Positions 9,233 to 17,306 of a stretch of DNA of 23,728 nt are shown in pieces. Made by a program: the position numbers and the translations under genes. Source of the DNA: Bacteroidales bacterium (lineage in GTDB: Bacteria > Bacteroidota > Bacteroidia > Bacteroidales > UBA10428); contig JAFGOZ010000700.1 in the NCBI GenBank assembly GCA_016926235.1, positions 1-23,728 of the forward strand, given 5' to 3'. The notes beneath the pieces were generated by a model. That model was not told the DNA's origin and ran no database searches. It saw only the letters and a program-made list of their open reading frames with translations. The first letter of the stretch is position 1, and every line of letters begins with the position of its first letter.

Positions 9233-10336
9233 ATGAATGTATTAATGATAATCGATGGACTTGGAGCCGGTGGCGTTGAAAGGAGGATGATCAGTCTGAT
9301 AAAACATCTCTTATACAACTCAAATTACAAAATTCAAGTTGTGGTTTTATCCACCAATGTCCATTATGATTATAAAGCTCTAGATAGTGTAAAATTTCAC
9401 TTTATTAGAAGATGGCCCAAAAAGGATCTTCGTGTTTTTTTCAGAATATATTCTATTTGCAGAATTTTCAAGCCTGAGATTATTCATGTATGGGGTTCTC
9501 AGCCGGCAATATATTCAATTCCGGCCAAGGTATTGCTAAAAATCAAAATGGTTAACAGCATGATCAACGATGCACCAGTTGCGTTGTCCTTTAAGCAATG
9601 GTGCAGGTCGAAAATAACATTTCCTTTCTCTGATGCAATAGTCTCAAACAGTGTTTCCGGAATAAACGTGTATCATCCGAAGCCACAAAAATCGCATGTT
9701 ATATACAATGGTTTTGACTTCACCCGGTTGAAAGATATTCCTGACGTACAAATTGTAAAAAGGAAATATGGAATTGGTGAAGATAAAATAGTTGTGGGAA
9801 TGGTGGCCAGGTTTGAAAACCATAAGGATTATGCGACATTTCTGGCGGCAGCTCAATTGATATCAAAAGGAAGAAAAGATGTCGTTTTCCTGCTTGTTGG
9901 CGATGGTAAATTACTGACTAGGTTTAAATTACTATATCAAACAGATATTGGAGATAATCTGATATTTATGGGACGACAAAAGGAGGTTGAAAATATAATA
10001 AGCACTTTTGATATCGGTGTGCTGGCAACCTTTACGGAAGGAATTTCCAATTCTGTGATGGAATATATGGCTTTAAAAAAGCCAGTTGTTGCAACCGATT
10101 GTCCGGGTAACCGGGAAATTGTAGTTAATGAAGTAACCGGCTATCTGGTTCCAGCAAAGAGATCTGACAGTTTGTATGAAAAAATCGTTGCTTTACTGGA
10201 AAACAAAAACATACGTGAGCAATTTGGATTACATGGTTTCCAAAGGCTGCAGAAGCACTTTTCTATAGAAATAATGGCAAGTAGTTTTCTTGCACTATAC
10301 GATAATCTTAGAAATGAAAAAGGACCGAACCATTAA
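9233..10336 (+). CDS. Family 4 glycosyltransferase (first of two in tandem)
   Basis: This is a 367-residue GT-B retaining glycosyltransferase acting in the cytoplasm on the lipid-linked repeat unit. The N-terminal domain begins with VLMIIDGLGAGGVERRM, the Gly-rich loop of GT4 acceptor-side domains. The C-terminal domain contains GMVARFENHKDYATFL, a VGDGK turn, and the E(x7)E motif in FTEGISNSVMEYM, followed by KKPVVATDCPGNREIV. The open frame extends upstream to a TTG at 9083, but those 50 residues lack family resemblance. The ATG at 9233 puts the first beta strand at the terminus, so I chose it. The 213 bases upstream contain the divergent promoter at 9046-9078 and no clear plus-strand promoter. 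Its last 23 bases overlap the next gene, suggesting coupled translation. Confidence 0.9.
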   Translation: MNVLMIIDGLGAGGVERRMISLIKHLLYNSNYKIQVVVLSTNVHYDYKALDSVKFHFIRRWPKKDLRVFFRIYSICRIFKPEIIHVWGSQPAIYSIPAKVLLKIKMVNSMINDAPVALSFKQWCRSKITFPFSDAIVSNSVSGINVYHPKPQKSHVIYNGFDFTRLKDIPDVQIVKRKYGIGEDKIVVGMVARFENHKDYATFLAAAQLISKGRKDVVFLLVGDGKLLTRFKLLYQTDIGDNLIFMGRQKEVENIISTFDIGVLATFTEGISNSVMEYMALKKPVVATDCPGNREIVVNEVTGYLVPAKRSDSLYEKIVALLENKNIREQFGLHGFQRLQKHFSIEIMASSFLALYDNLRNEKGPNH

Positions 10337-11498
10337 AGTATTAATGATTGCCAATATTCCTCCTGACATGGCTTCCGTAAAGGGAGGTGTTGAATCGGCA
10401 TTACTGAATCTGCTCGTTGGTCTTCAACATATAACAAATATTATCCTTCATGTCCTTTCTTTTCGGGATGATATCCTATCGGATTACATCCAAGTTTTTT
10501 CAGAAAACATTACTTTCCATTTCATTCATAATAAGAAAACCGGTCTAGCGGGTTTGTTTTCGATTTTTGTTTTTGAAAGGAACATTATCAATGATTTATA
10601 TGAAAGTTTAGGTTGCGACTTGATTCATTTCCAGGATTCGGGTCCACATTTATTGGCATTGAAAGGTTTTGACCGTTCAAAAGTGATCATTACAGTCCAT
10701 GGGGTTTTCAAGGAAGAACGTAGATATCAAGTAGGTCTTATGAGTTATCTGAAGTTTACATTCAAAGCCTTGGTTGACAGTCAAATGTTGCCCACTTTCC
10801 GGAATTTTATCTTTATTTCAGAATATAACAGAAGGCAGCTGAGAAAAATAATTTGCTTTTCCGAAATCATACCTAATCCAATTCACCCAAAATTATTTGA
10901 CCTAAAGGCTTGCATCGAAAGAGGCAATATGAATCTGATATATACTGGTGCAATTAACAGGAGAAAAAATCTGCTCTTTTTACTGGAAGTTTTATGTGAG
11001 CTCAGGGCGGAAGGAAAGCCTATGCATCTGACGGTGGTAGGCGGTAGCAAGGAATCGAAATATTTGAACAAGGTAATCGATTATATAAAAAACAATGACC
11101 TTAGTTCATCTGTAGATAGATTGGGCTGGCAAACCCAGACCCAGGTATTCGAACATCTTGAAAGGAGTAAAGCTTTTGTTTTACCTTCGCTGCAGGAAAG
11201 TCTTCCAGTAAGTATCATAGAGGCTATGGCAGCAGGAAAGGTTGTAATTGCATCTGATGTTGGTGGCATATGTGAATTGATCGAACAAGGAAAATCAGGC
11301 TTTCTCTTTCCAAGAAATGATAAAGCGAAAATAAAGGACATCCTTTTAAAATTATACTACGATACTGATTTACAATCCGCTGTTTCATCTAGTGCAAGGA
11401 AAAGGGCGTACGAAACCTACCTTCCGGAAATTGTTGCAAAAAAAACATTTGAATTTTATCTGAAAGTGCTGGATAGAAACACTTTTAATAAAAACTGA
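10314..11498 (+). CDS. Family 4 glycosyltransferase (second of two in tandem)
   Basis: This 394-residue GT-B glycosyltransferase probably adds another sugar to the repeat unit. The N-terminal segment VLMIANIPPDMASVKGGVES has the Gly-Gly-Val-Glu loop common in GT4 enzymes. The C-terminal domain shows YTGAINRRKNLLFLLEVL, TVVGGS, and the E(x7)E motif in QESLPVSIIEAM, followed by GKVVIASDVGGICELI. The start is the ATG at 10314, which lies within the previous gene's 3' end. An upstream TTG at 10290 would add eight unsupported residues. It is only distantly like the preceding GT4, so a recent tandem duplication is unlikely. Donor sugar is unknown. Confidence 0.92.
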   Translation: MKKDRTIKVLMIANIPPDMASVKGGVESALLNLLVGLQHITNIILHVLSFRDDILSDYIQVFSENITFHFIHNKKTGLAGLFSIFVFERNIINDLYESLGCDLIHFQDSGPHLLALKGFDRSKVIITVHGVFKEERRYQVGLMSYLKFTFKALVDSQMLPTFRNFIFISEYNRRQLRKIICFSEIIPNPIHPKLFDLKACIERGNMNLIYTGAINRRKNLLFLLEVLCELRAEGKPMHLTVVGGSKESKYLNKVIDYIKNNDLSSSVDRLGWQTQTQVFEHLERSKAFVLPSLQESLPVSIIEAMAAGKVVIASDVGGICELIEQGKSGFLFPRNDKAKIKDILLKLYYDTDLQSAVSSSARKRAYETYLPEIVAKKTFEFYLKVLDRNTFNKN

Positions 11499-11593
11499 TT
11501 GGAATTTTAGGGCATGCATATACAATAAAAAAAACCTGTTCAATCAAACAACGCTTGAATTTAATAATTAGTGAACCAAAGCTTGAATTGCCA

Positions 11594-12544
11594 ATGCGAA
11601 ACATAATCTCTTTTACCAAAGGCTTGCTTTCCTTTTTTCCAAAAATAAGTGTGCTTGAAAGAAGCAGAGGAACCGGCGGGACTATCAATGCACGTTATTG
11701 TTACGGGGTATGGATGAAACATATGTCCCTGATGTTTGAAAGTGGTATGCAAAAAATGCCTGAAACCATGGTGGAGTTAGGCCCGGGTGATTCAATCGGC
11801 ATTGGATTGGCTGCCTTGCTTAGCGGTGTGAATCATTATTATGGATTGGATGTTGTTAAGTTTGCAAGCAAAGAAAAAAATCATGAAATCCTGAATGAGT
11901 TGATTCGTTTATTCAGAACAAAAGAACCCTTGCGGGAAAAAGGATGGCCTGATTTTAGTCACCTGTTGGACGAAAACTATTTTCCTAGTCATATCCTTTC
12001 CGCTCAAAGACTGAATCAATGTCTGTCTGATAAAAGAATAACCCTGATTCGAAAAGCCATCGACGCTGAGTTTTCTGTTCAGAATGAAATTTCCATTCAT
12101 TATATCGTTCCTTGGAATACTAAAACAGTTATAGTCCCAGGAACAGTAGATATGATTCTTTCACATGCTGTCATGGAATACGTTAAAGATCTCGATTTTT
12201 CCTATGATGCCATGCATTACTGGCTAGCGGAGGGAGGTATCATATCACATCAGATCGATTTTCGGTCGCATGGATTGTCAGATAAATGGAATGGGCATTG
12301 GGCATACTCTGAACGAGCTTGGAACTTAATTAAAGGTAAAAGATCTCTTATAATCAACAGGCAACCTTATTCTGTTCACCATAACCTATTAGTAAAAAAT
12401 GGGGTTAATATTGTTTCTGAATACAAATCCCGCTTGTATGATGGTTACAAAAAGTCCCAACTTTCCAAAACCTGGAAAAATATATCTGATGATGACAGAT
12501 CCTGTTCAGGTGCTTTTATCCAGGCCATGAAACTAAAAAGATAG
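11594..12544 (+). CDS. SAM-dependent methyltransferase
   Basis: This 316-residue protein has a class I methyltransferase fold. Motif I is MVELGPGDSIGIG (about residues 57-69), followed by YYGLDVV at the end of beta 2, where an acidic residue binds the ribose of SAM. A later segment VDMILSHAVMEYVKDLD is the motif II/III region, ahead of WLAEGGIISHQIDF. It probably methylates a sugar hydroxyl or an intermediate, but the target cannot be read from the sequence. I chose the ATG at 11594. An upstream TTG at 11555 would add 13 residues. The N-terminal 50 residues (helical, Arg-rich) and the C-terminal 70 are not typical of small methyltransferases and may bind substrate. It ends 27 bases before a convergent gene with no clear terminator between. 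Confidence 0.82.
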   Translation: MRNIISFTKGLLSFFPKISVLERSRGTGGTINARYCYGVWMKHMSLMFESGMQKMPETMVELGPGDSIGIGLAALLSGVNHYYGLDVVKFASKEKNHEILNELIRLFRTKEPLREKGWPDFSHLLDENYFPSHILSAQRLNQCLSDKRITLIRKAIDAEFSVQNEISIHYIVPWNTKTVIVPGTVDMILSHAVMEYVKDLDFSYDAMHYWLAEGGIISHQIDFRSHGLSDKWNGHWAYSERAWNLIKGKRSLIINRQPYSVHHNLLVKNGVNIVSEYKSRLYDGYKKSQLSKTWKNISDDDRSCSGAFIQAMKLKR

Positions 12545-12571
12545 ATCATCAAAATAGCAATCGAAGAATAA

Positions 12572-13498
12572 CTAATTTTTGTACCACCTAAAATCATCAT
12601 AATAGGCACCGATCGTGTAGTTATTTTTCTTCATGAATTCCATGATAGGATTCGCAGTATAGAGCTTCCAGATATTCCATGAATAAATAGGCAATGGATT
12701 GTCCGGATACTCAGTATAGTTGTGTATGTCAAACAAAGTCTGTTTCAACTCCCCTTCATATTGTATGCTAACAACCAGATGACCGTTTTCCCCCTGTCCT
12801 CTCTTGAGATAATAATCCAATGTTGCCCATTTGCCTGTTTTTACCGCAACGACCCTGTTTTCCTGAACAGGCCAAATACTTGTCATCATCTTGGCTTTAG
12901 GTTGCATATAGTCGGCATGAACAGCCCAAAACAGAGTCTTACCTGTGCCCAAATCTTTTCTGATTGACATTCCCCATCTAGCCTGCCCTGCCCGATCACC
13001 GTCAAGATTGGGATTATACTGTTCCCACATTTCCATGATAACAAACCATACGATCTTGGACGGATAATCTGAAAGTTTGTCAATATCAGGATGAAGATAA
13101 ATCCGGTAGCTAATATGAAATATATCCAAATCTTCTTTTATATCCCACACCACCTGTGCCCGCTGTCCAGAATTATTTGCCGGATCATCCACTACCTGCT
13201 GATATAAAACAAGGTTAGCAGAATTTTCTGGGTCGGTCCTGATTTCCTGATAACCCAATGTCGGATCAGGAATATTATGAAAATAAAATCCGTTGGAGAA
13301 TTCATTTTTATTCATGGACTCCCAATCTCCTCCTACAAGTCTGTTATTCAATATCTTAACACTATCGAAATCACCAGAGAAATAGGTCTCCGGAATTTGC
13401 TGTGGTACTTCAACAACCCCATCATCCGTCTCAAGATAGTCGACCTCACATGCAAAACTGCAAATAAGGGCAAACAGTGAAATATACATTGCTTTCAT
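12572..13498 (-). CDS. Jelly-roll lipoprotein, putative polysaccharide lyase
   Basis: From the ATG at 13498 the protein has 308 residues, with a lipoprotein signal ending at Cys17 (CSFAC). It is therefore likely anchored in the outer membrane or periplasm. The mature part is beta-rich and aromatic, with segments such as RAQVVWDI, HISYRIYLHPDID, WFVIMEMWEQ, KWATLDYYLKRG and a C-terminal YTIGAYYDDFRWY. This order, especially the closing YYDDFRW strand and the WATLDYYLK strand, resembles concanavalin-like jelly-roll lyases of the heparin lyase I or related groups. I cannot fix the family or the catalytic residues by eye. A role in cutting or releasing the locus polymer is inferred. A non-catalytic glycan-binding lipoprotein is the main alternative. 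The frame is open another 45 residues upstream (to 13633), but that stretch has no signal peptide. Confidence 0.65.
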   Translation of the reverse strand: MKAMYISLFALICSFACEVDYLETDDGVVEVPQQIPETYFSGDFDSVKILNNRLVGGDWESMNKNEFSNGFYFHNIPDPTLGYQEIRTDPENSANLVLYQQVVDDPANNSGQRAQVVWDIKEDLDIFHISYRIYLHPDIDKLSDYPSKIVWFVIMEMWEQYNPNLDGDRAGQARWGMSIRKDLGTGKTLFWAVHADYMQPKAKMMTSIWPVQENRVVAVKTGKWATLDYYLKRGQGENGHLVVSIQYEGELKQTLFDIHNYTEYPDNPLPIYSWNIWKLYTANPIMEFMKKNNYTIGAYYDDFRWYKN

Positions 13499-13619
13499 TG
13501 CTATAACTTTTATTTTGTCGTGTTTTAAATTATATACTCCAATATATTGCACTATATTGCTTAACATAAAAGAAATTTCATGCAATTCGAGTATAGTATG
13601 ATATACGAAAAAAATAGAT

Positions 13620-13635
13620 ATTTGTTTAAACAAAT
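13620..13635. repeat. Perfect 16-bp AT-rich palindrome
   Basis: The sequence ATTTGTTTAAACAAAT is a perfect inverted repeat lying between two minus-strand genes. Read on the minus strand, it sits 36 bases past the stop of the GT4 gene and is followed closely by a run of seven T residues (13615-13608 region). It could be a weak terminator for that gene or an operator about 120 bases upstream of the lyase-like lipoprotein. It is also AT-rich enough to arise by chance. Confidence 0.4.
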
Positions 13636-13671
13636 CTCTAATAAAAGTTAAGCGCCTGCAAATCAGACCAA

Positions 13672-14763
13672 TTAACCAATTAAAGAGTCATAGAACTCTT
13701 TATATTGCCTGGCTATCGTCTCCCATTGATATTTACCAGTCAGTTTTTCAAAGGCTGCTTGAGCGTTACGCTTAAGAATCCGAGGATTGTTAAAAGCAAA
13801 AAACAGCTTCTCCAGTAGATCTTGGGAATCATTGGCCTTGAAAAACAGCACCTCTGAATCATCAAATATAGCTTGATTGGCTGGAATGTCACTACAAAGG
13901 ACTGGTGTTTTCAAAGATGCAGCTTCAAGCAACATCACACTCATATTTTCACTTAAGGATGGAAAAATAAATAATTCTGCCAGCTGAACGTATTTTAACA
14001 AGACTTCTTTTTGACGAATCAGCGGTATGAATTCAATATTTAAGTTCTCTGCCAAATGCATAATATTGGACCTATAGGCTGGCATCTGATTCAAGTCACC
14101 GATTACAACAAGCTTTTTTGAAATTCCACCTTTTCGCAAGGATTCGAGTAAAATGTGCAACCCTTTCAAGGGAATTATTCTCCCTGCAGCAAACAGGATA
14201 TAATCTTTAGAGCCTATCTCAGTATCTGCAATATATGGATTTAGCTTTATGCCATTGGGAATAAAGTGGATCGGTTTATTCGTTTTCATCCGGTATATTT
14301 CAGCCAAAGGCATTGAAACTGCAGTCAACATGTTCGCACTAATTAACGCTAACCATTCATTTATCATAAAAAAGAACTTGACACATTTTGACCACTTATC
14401 GTTCACATATGGCTGAGCATGGGAAGTCAATATGACTTTGTATTTTAAATGGAGTATCGGCAAGATGAATGCCCCGTCAACATGATGAAGGTGAATAAGA
14501 TCAAATTTTCGCATAAGTGTGCAATGAATAGCCGATAATAGATAGTAAACAAAAATATTCAACCGTTTAATAAAAAATTTCCTGAAAACTATTTGTTCGA
14601 ATCCGTTATGAAAGCCTCTAACTGAGGTATGGGAACTTACAGAATATACTGTAAAATCAAATTCTTTGGATAATTCATGAATGATATTCTCCCCGACAGA
14701 GGCTGCTCCTCCAAAAGCCGGGAGGCCTTTAAGTCCGATTACAGCGATTCTTTTTTTTTGCAT
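13672..14763 (-). CDS. Family 4 glycosyltransferase
   Basis: This 363-residue GT-B glycosyltransferase is the third GT4 of the locus. The N-terminus RIAVIGLKGLPAFGGAASVGE has the Gly-rich acceptor-domain loop seen in WcaL/DUF1972-like GT4 proteins. The C-terminal domain shows FAAGRIIPLKGLHILLESL and an E(x7)E motif in SENMSVMLLEAA, followed by KTPVLCSDIPANQAIF. It is encoded opposite to the other glycosyltransferases, upstream of the lyase-like lipoprotein gene on the same strand with a 173-base gap. The 105-base divergent gap to the deacetylase (14764-14868) should hold promoters for both, but I found no exact TAnnTTTG box there. Confidence 0.92.
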   Translation of the reverse strand: MQKKRIAVIGLKGLPAFGGAASVGENIIHELSKEFDFTVYSVSSHTSVRGFHNGFEQIVFRKFFIKRLNIFVYYLLSAIHCTLMRKFDLIHLHHVDGAFILPILHLKYKVILTSHAQPYVNDKWSKCVKFFFMINEWLALISANMLTAVSMPLAEIYRMKTNKPIHFIPNGIKLNPYIADTEIGSKDYILFAAGRIIPLKGLHILLESLRKGGISKKLVVIGDLNQMPAYRSNIMHLAENLNIEFIPLIRQKEVLLKYVQLAELFIFPSLSENMSVMLLEAASLKTPVLCSDIPANQAIFDDSEVLFFKANDSQDLLEKLFFAFNNPRILKRNAQAAFEKLTGKYQWETIARQYKEFYDSLIG

Positions 14764-14868
14764 ACATGTGCCCTGTCTACGTATAATTAACTATTTACTT
14801 TATCAAATAGTAATTTTAATGAAAGTATTCTAATTTTACTAACTGATGCCATAATCATATTTTTCTGA

Positions 14869-15924
14869 ATGGGTAAATATTACCAAAAGGTTTTGCTGAG
14901 ACAATTTACTCCTCTAATTAAATCATCGGGAGTTTATAAAATTTTTAAATCCCGTTATTCAGGAAGAGGCCAAATTCTCATGCTTCACAGAGTTATACCT
15001 CCCGTAACCAGAGAACGAATTCATAACCATCTCAGCATAGAGATAACACCGGAACATTTGGTAAACACCATTCTCTATTTTAAAAATAAAGATTATGACT
15101 TCATAAATTTAGATGAAATTTCTGCGTGGATGGACGGAAATAAGCAGAATAAAAGGAGATTTGTAGTGTTTACTTTTGATGATGGTTACAAAGATGGATT
15201 AACACACGCCTATCCGATTTTTAAAAGGTATGGCATTCCGTTTACGATTTATATTACTACCTCTTTTCCTGATAACCAAGCAATTCTCTGGTGGTATTTG
15301 CTTGAAGAAATCTTGCTGAATAATTCAATAATAAAATATGACTTTCCAAGGGACAGGGTCAATCTAAAATGCTATTCCCGGATTAGAAAGGAATATGCGT
15401 TCAATTTGCTCAGGAAAATCTTTATTAATCTCAATGAGGAAGAAATTGTGAGCCATCTTACCAATTTCTTTCTGACCTATGGAGTTGATCCAAAATTATA
15501 TATCCAAGAAGTTTCCCTTGATTGGAACGAAATCAGACAGTTGTCAGCAGACAAACTTGTTTGCATCGGTGCACACACCGTTAATCATTATAATCTTTTA
15601 ACATTATCAGACATCAAATCAAGATATGAAATTTCAGAATCCAAAAAAATCCTTGAGAAGCATATCAAAAAACCGGTCAACCACTTTAGTTATCCTTTAG
15701 GGCAATATGGAATGCGCGAGATACAATATGTTTCCGAAAGCAGCTTTCTGACTGCTACAACCATTAAAATCGCCAATATCTTTGATGTTCACCTTGCTTA
15801 TCCATTCGCCTTACCCCGGATAACTTTGAATTCATTGACTACAACGGATGTGTTAGATCTTCACCTGAATGGATTTTTTCATTTCATGTTGAATGGTCCC
15901 TCCTTTAGACCAAATTTTTTATAG
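14869..15924 (+). CDS. NodB-type polysaccharide deacetylase (carbohydrate esterase family 4)
   Basis: This 351-residue protein probably removes N- or O-acetyl groups from the polymer or a precursor. The CE4 motifs are in order. Motif 1 is FTFDDGYKDG (residues 101-110, catalytic and metal-binding Asp104/Asp105). Motif 2 is AHTVNHYNLL with His236 and His240 as metal ligands. A later FSYPLGQYG corresponds to the motif 3 region. An insertion of about 90 residues between motifs 1 and 2 (about 140-230, with WWYLLEEILL) is characteristic of the larger EPS-locus deacetylases. An LMLHRV strand (38-43) precedes the domain, as in that group. There is no signal peptide, so cytoplasmic action on lipid-linked intermediates is plausible. 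The DUF362 and ATP-grasp genes follow at 25-base gaps, suggesting one operon. Confidence 0.9.
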   Translation: MGKYYQKVLLRQFTPLIKSSGVYKIFKSRYSGRGQILMLHRVIPPVTRERIHNHLSIEITPEHLVNTILYFKNKDYDFINLDEISAWMDGNKQNKRRFVVFTFDDGYKDGLTHAYPIFKRYGIPFTIYITTSFPDNQAILWWYLLEEILLNNSIIKYDFPRDRVNLKCYSRIRKEYAFNLLRKIFINLNEEEIVSHLTNFFLTYGVDPKLYIQEVSLDWNEIRQLSADKLVCIGAHTVNHYNLLTLSDIKSRYEISESKKILEKHIKKPVNHFSYPLGQYGMREIQYVSESSFLTATTIKIANIFDVHLAYPFALPRITLNSLTTTDVLDLHLNGFFHFMLNGPSFRPNFL

Positions 15925-15949
15925 TGTACTTTTTGTTAATTGAACGAAA

Positions 15950-17281
15950 ATGGGATTTGTAAACATAGTAACTGTTTTTTCAAATTCAGCAGAGCGCAAT
16001 ATTTCACATTTATCAATGATTTATGAAAATAAGAGCCTGCTAAAGAAAAAGATACTATCGGCTGGAAGGGGAATATTAGATAACGCTGAGATTATTACCA
16101 AAAAGAAAATACTTATAAAACCCAATTGGGTTTGGCATAATCACAATCAGAAAGATGAAATATGTTTAAGAACCCATCATCAGTTTTTGTTGGCAACAGT
16201 GGAAATTGTAGCAGAAAAGAAACCTGCTTCAATAGTAATCGGGGATGCTCCTATACAAGGCTGCGAATGGAATAAGGTTGTTGACAGTGACTTTTTAGAT
16301 AAGATTGATAAATTGCGTAAAATTTACTCAATACCGATCCTGATTCAAGATTTTAGACGGGTTACCTTTGATCCCGATAAAAACAACCCGGTCTTTGACC
16401 GAAGAGACATGAGCAATTACACTATTTTTGATCTGAAAGAAAAGAGTTACCTGGAGTCCATCAGCAATGAAAAACCAATTTTCAGGGTTACAAGTTATAA
16501 CCCTGACAAGCTGGCCATGGTCCATTCACTGGGAATTCACAAATACTGTATTGCCAACGAGCTTTTTGAATCGGATGTAGTCATTTCTATACCAAAGCTG
16601 AAAACTCACCAAAAAACAGGGATTACAGGTGCTATGAAAAACCTTGTAGGTGTAAACGGAGATAAAGACTATCTTCCTCATCACAGAATTGGAGGGGATA
16701 AAAACGGTGGCGACTGTTATCCTGGAAAAAATATTATGAGATTATGGGCTGAAAAAGCTCTTGACAATGCCAACCGGAATCAGGGAAAAAAGGTTTACTG
16801 GTTTTGGTACTTTATGTCAAGAATCATTTGGAAAATGTCCCTACCAACAAATGTTCAACATTTGTCTGCTTCATGGTATGGTAACGATACTTGTTGGCGT
16901 ATGGTCATGGATTTGAACCAGATAGCCGTATTTGGAAAAAAGAATGGCGAATTGTCTAATAAGGTTGAAAGAGAAGTTTTTTCACTTTGTGATGGAATAA
17001 TCGGAGGACAGGGGGACGGCCCACTTCATCCTGATCCTCTTGCCCTGGGATTAATAACTTTTACGAATAACAGCAGGATGAATGACAAATGCATCTCAAT
17101 AATGATGGGGTTTGATCCAGAAAAATTTCCTCTTATAACCTCCCGTGATTCAGGATTCAAGAACGTGGAAGATGAACATGAAATAACACTGGACGGTAAC
17201 CCTGTTACCACAGCGGATCTTAAAATCTACAGTATTCCTACAATGCCACCACCAGGATGGAAGGATTACCTGACCCTTTGA
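15950..17281 (+). CDS. DUF362 domain protein
   Basis: This 443-residue protein belongs to the DUF362 group, whose function is poorly defined. Visible marks are KILIKPNW (residues 53-60), a SIVIGDAP strand (94-101), DVVISIPKLKTH (209-220) and GITGAMKNLVG (224-234), the most conserved part of the family. His- and Asp-rich segments follow (YLPHHRIGGDKNGGD). The C-terminal part has CDGIIGGQGDGPLHPDPLALG and matches the family's end. Unlike many DUF362 proteins it has no CxxCxxC ferredoxin repeat, so no iron-sulfur domain is visible. There is no signal peptide or membrane helix. It sits between a deacetylase and an ATP-grasp enzyme at 25-base gaps, so a metabolic role in modifying the polymer or its precursor is plausible. 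Confidence 0.85.
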   Translation: MGFVNIVTVFSNSAERNISHLSMIYENKSLLKKKILSAGRGILDNAEIITKKKILIKPNWVWHNHNQKDEICLRTHHQFLLATVEIVAEKKPASIVIGDAPIQGCEWNKVVDSDFLDKIDKLRKIYSIPILIQDFRRVTFDPDKNNPVFDRRDMSNYTIFDLKEKSYLESISNEKPIFRVTSYNPDKLAMVHSLGIHKYCIANELFESDVVISIPKLKTHQKTGITGAMKNLVGVNGDKDYLPHHRIGGDKNGGDCYPGKNIMRLWAEKALDNANRNQGKKVYWFWYFMSRIIWKMSLPTNVQHLSASWYGNDTCWRMVMDLNQIAVFGKKNGELSNKVEREVFSLCDGIIGGQGDGPLHPDPLALGLITFTNNSRMNDKCISIMMGFDPEKFPLITSRDSGFKNVEDEHEITLDGNPVTTADLKIYSIPTMPPPGWKDYLTL

Positions 17282-17306
17282 AACAAAACCTAACAAACAC
17301 ATCAAG

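Noticed and set aside
9233..11498. Recent tandem duplication of the two GT4 genes
   Set aside because: They share only general GT4 motifs. The sequences between motifs and the N-terminal domains differ throughout.
13499..13633. 45-residue upstream extension of the lyase-like lipoprotein
   Set aside because: It would bury the lipoprotein signal peptide internally. The ATG at 13498 gives a proper signal and lipobox.
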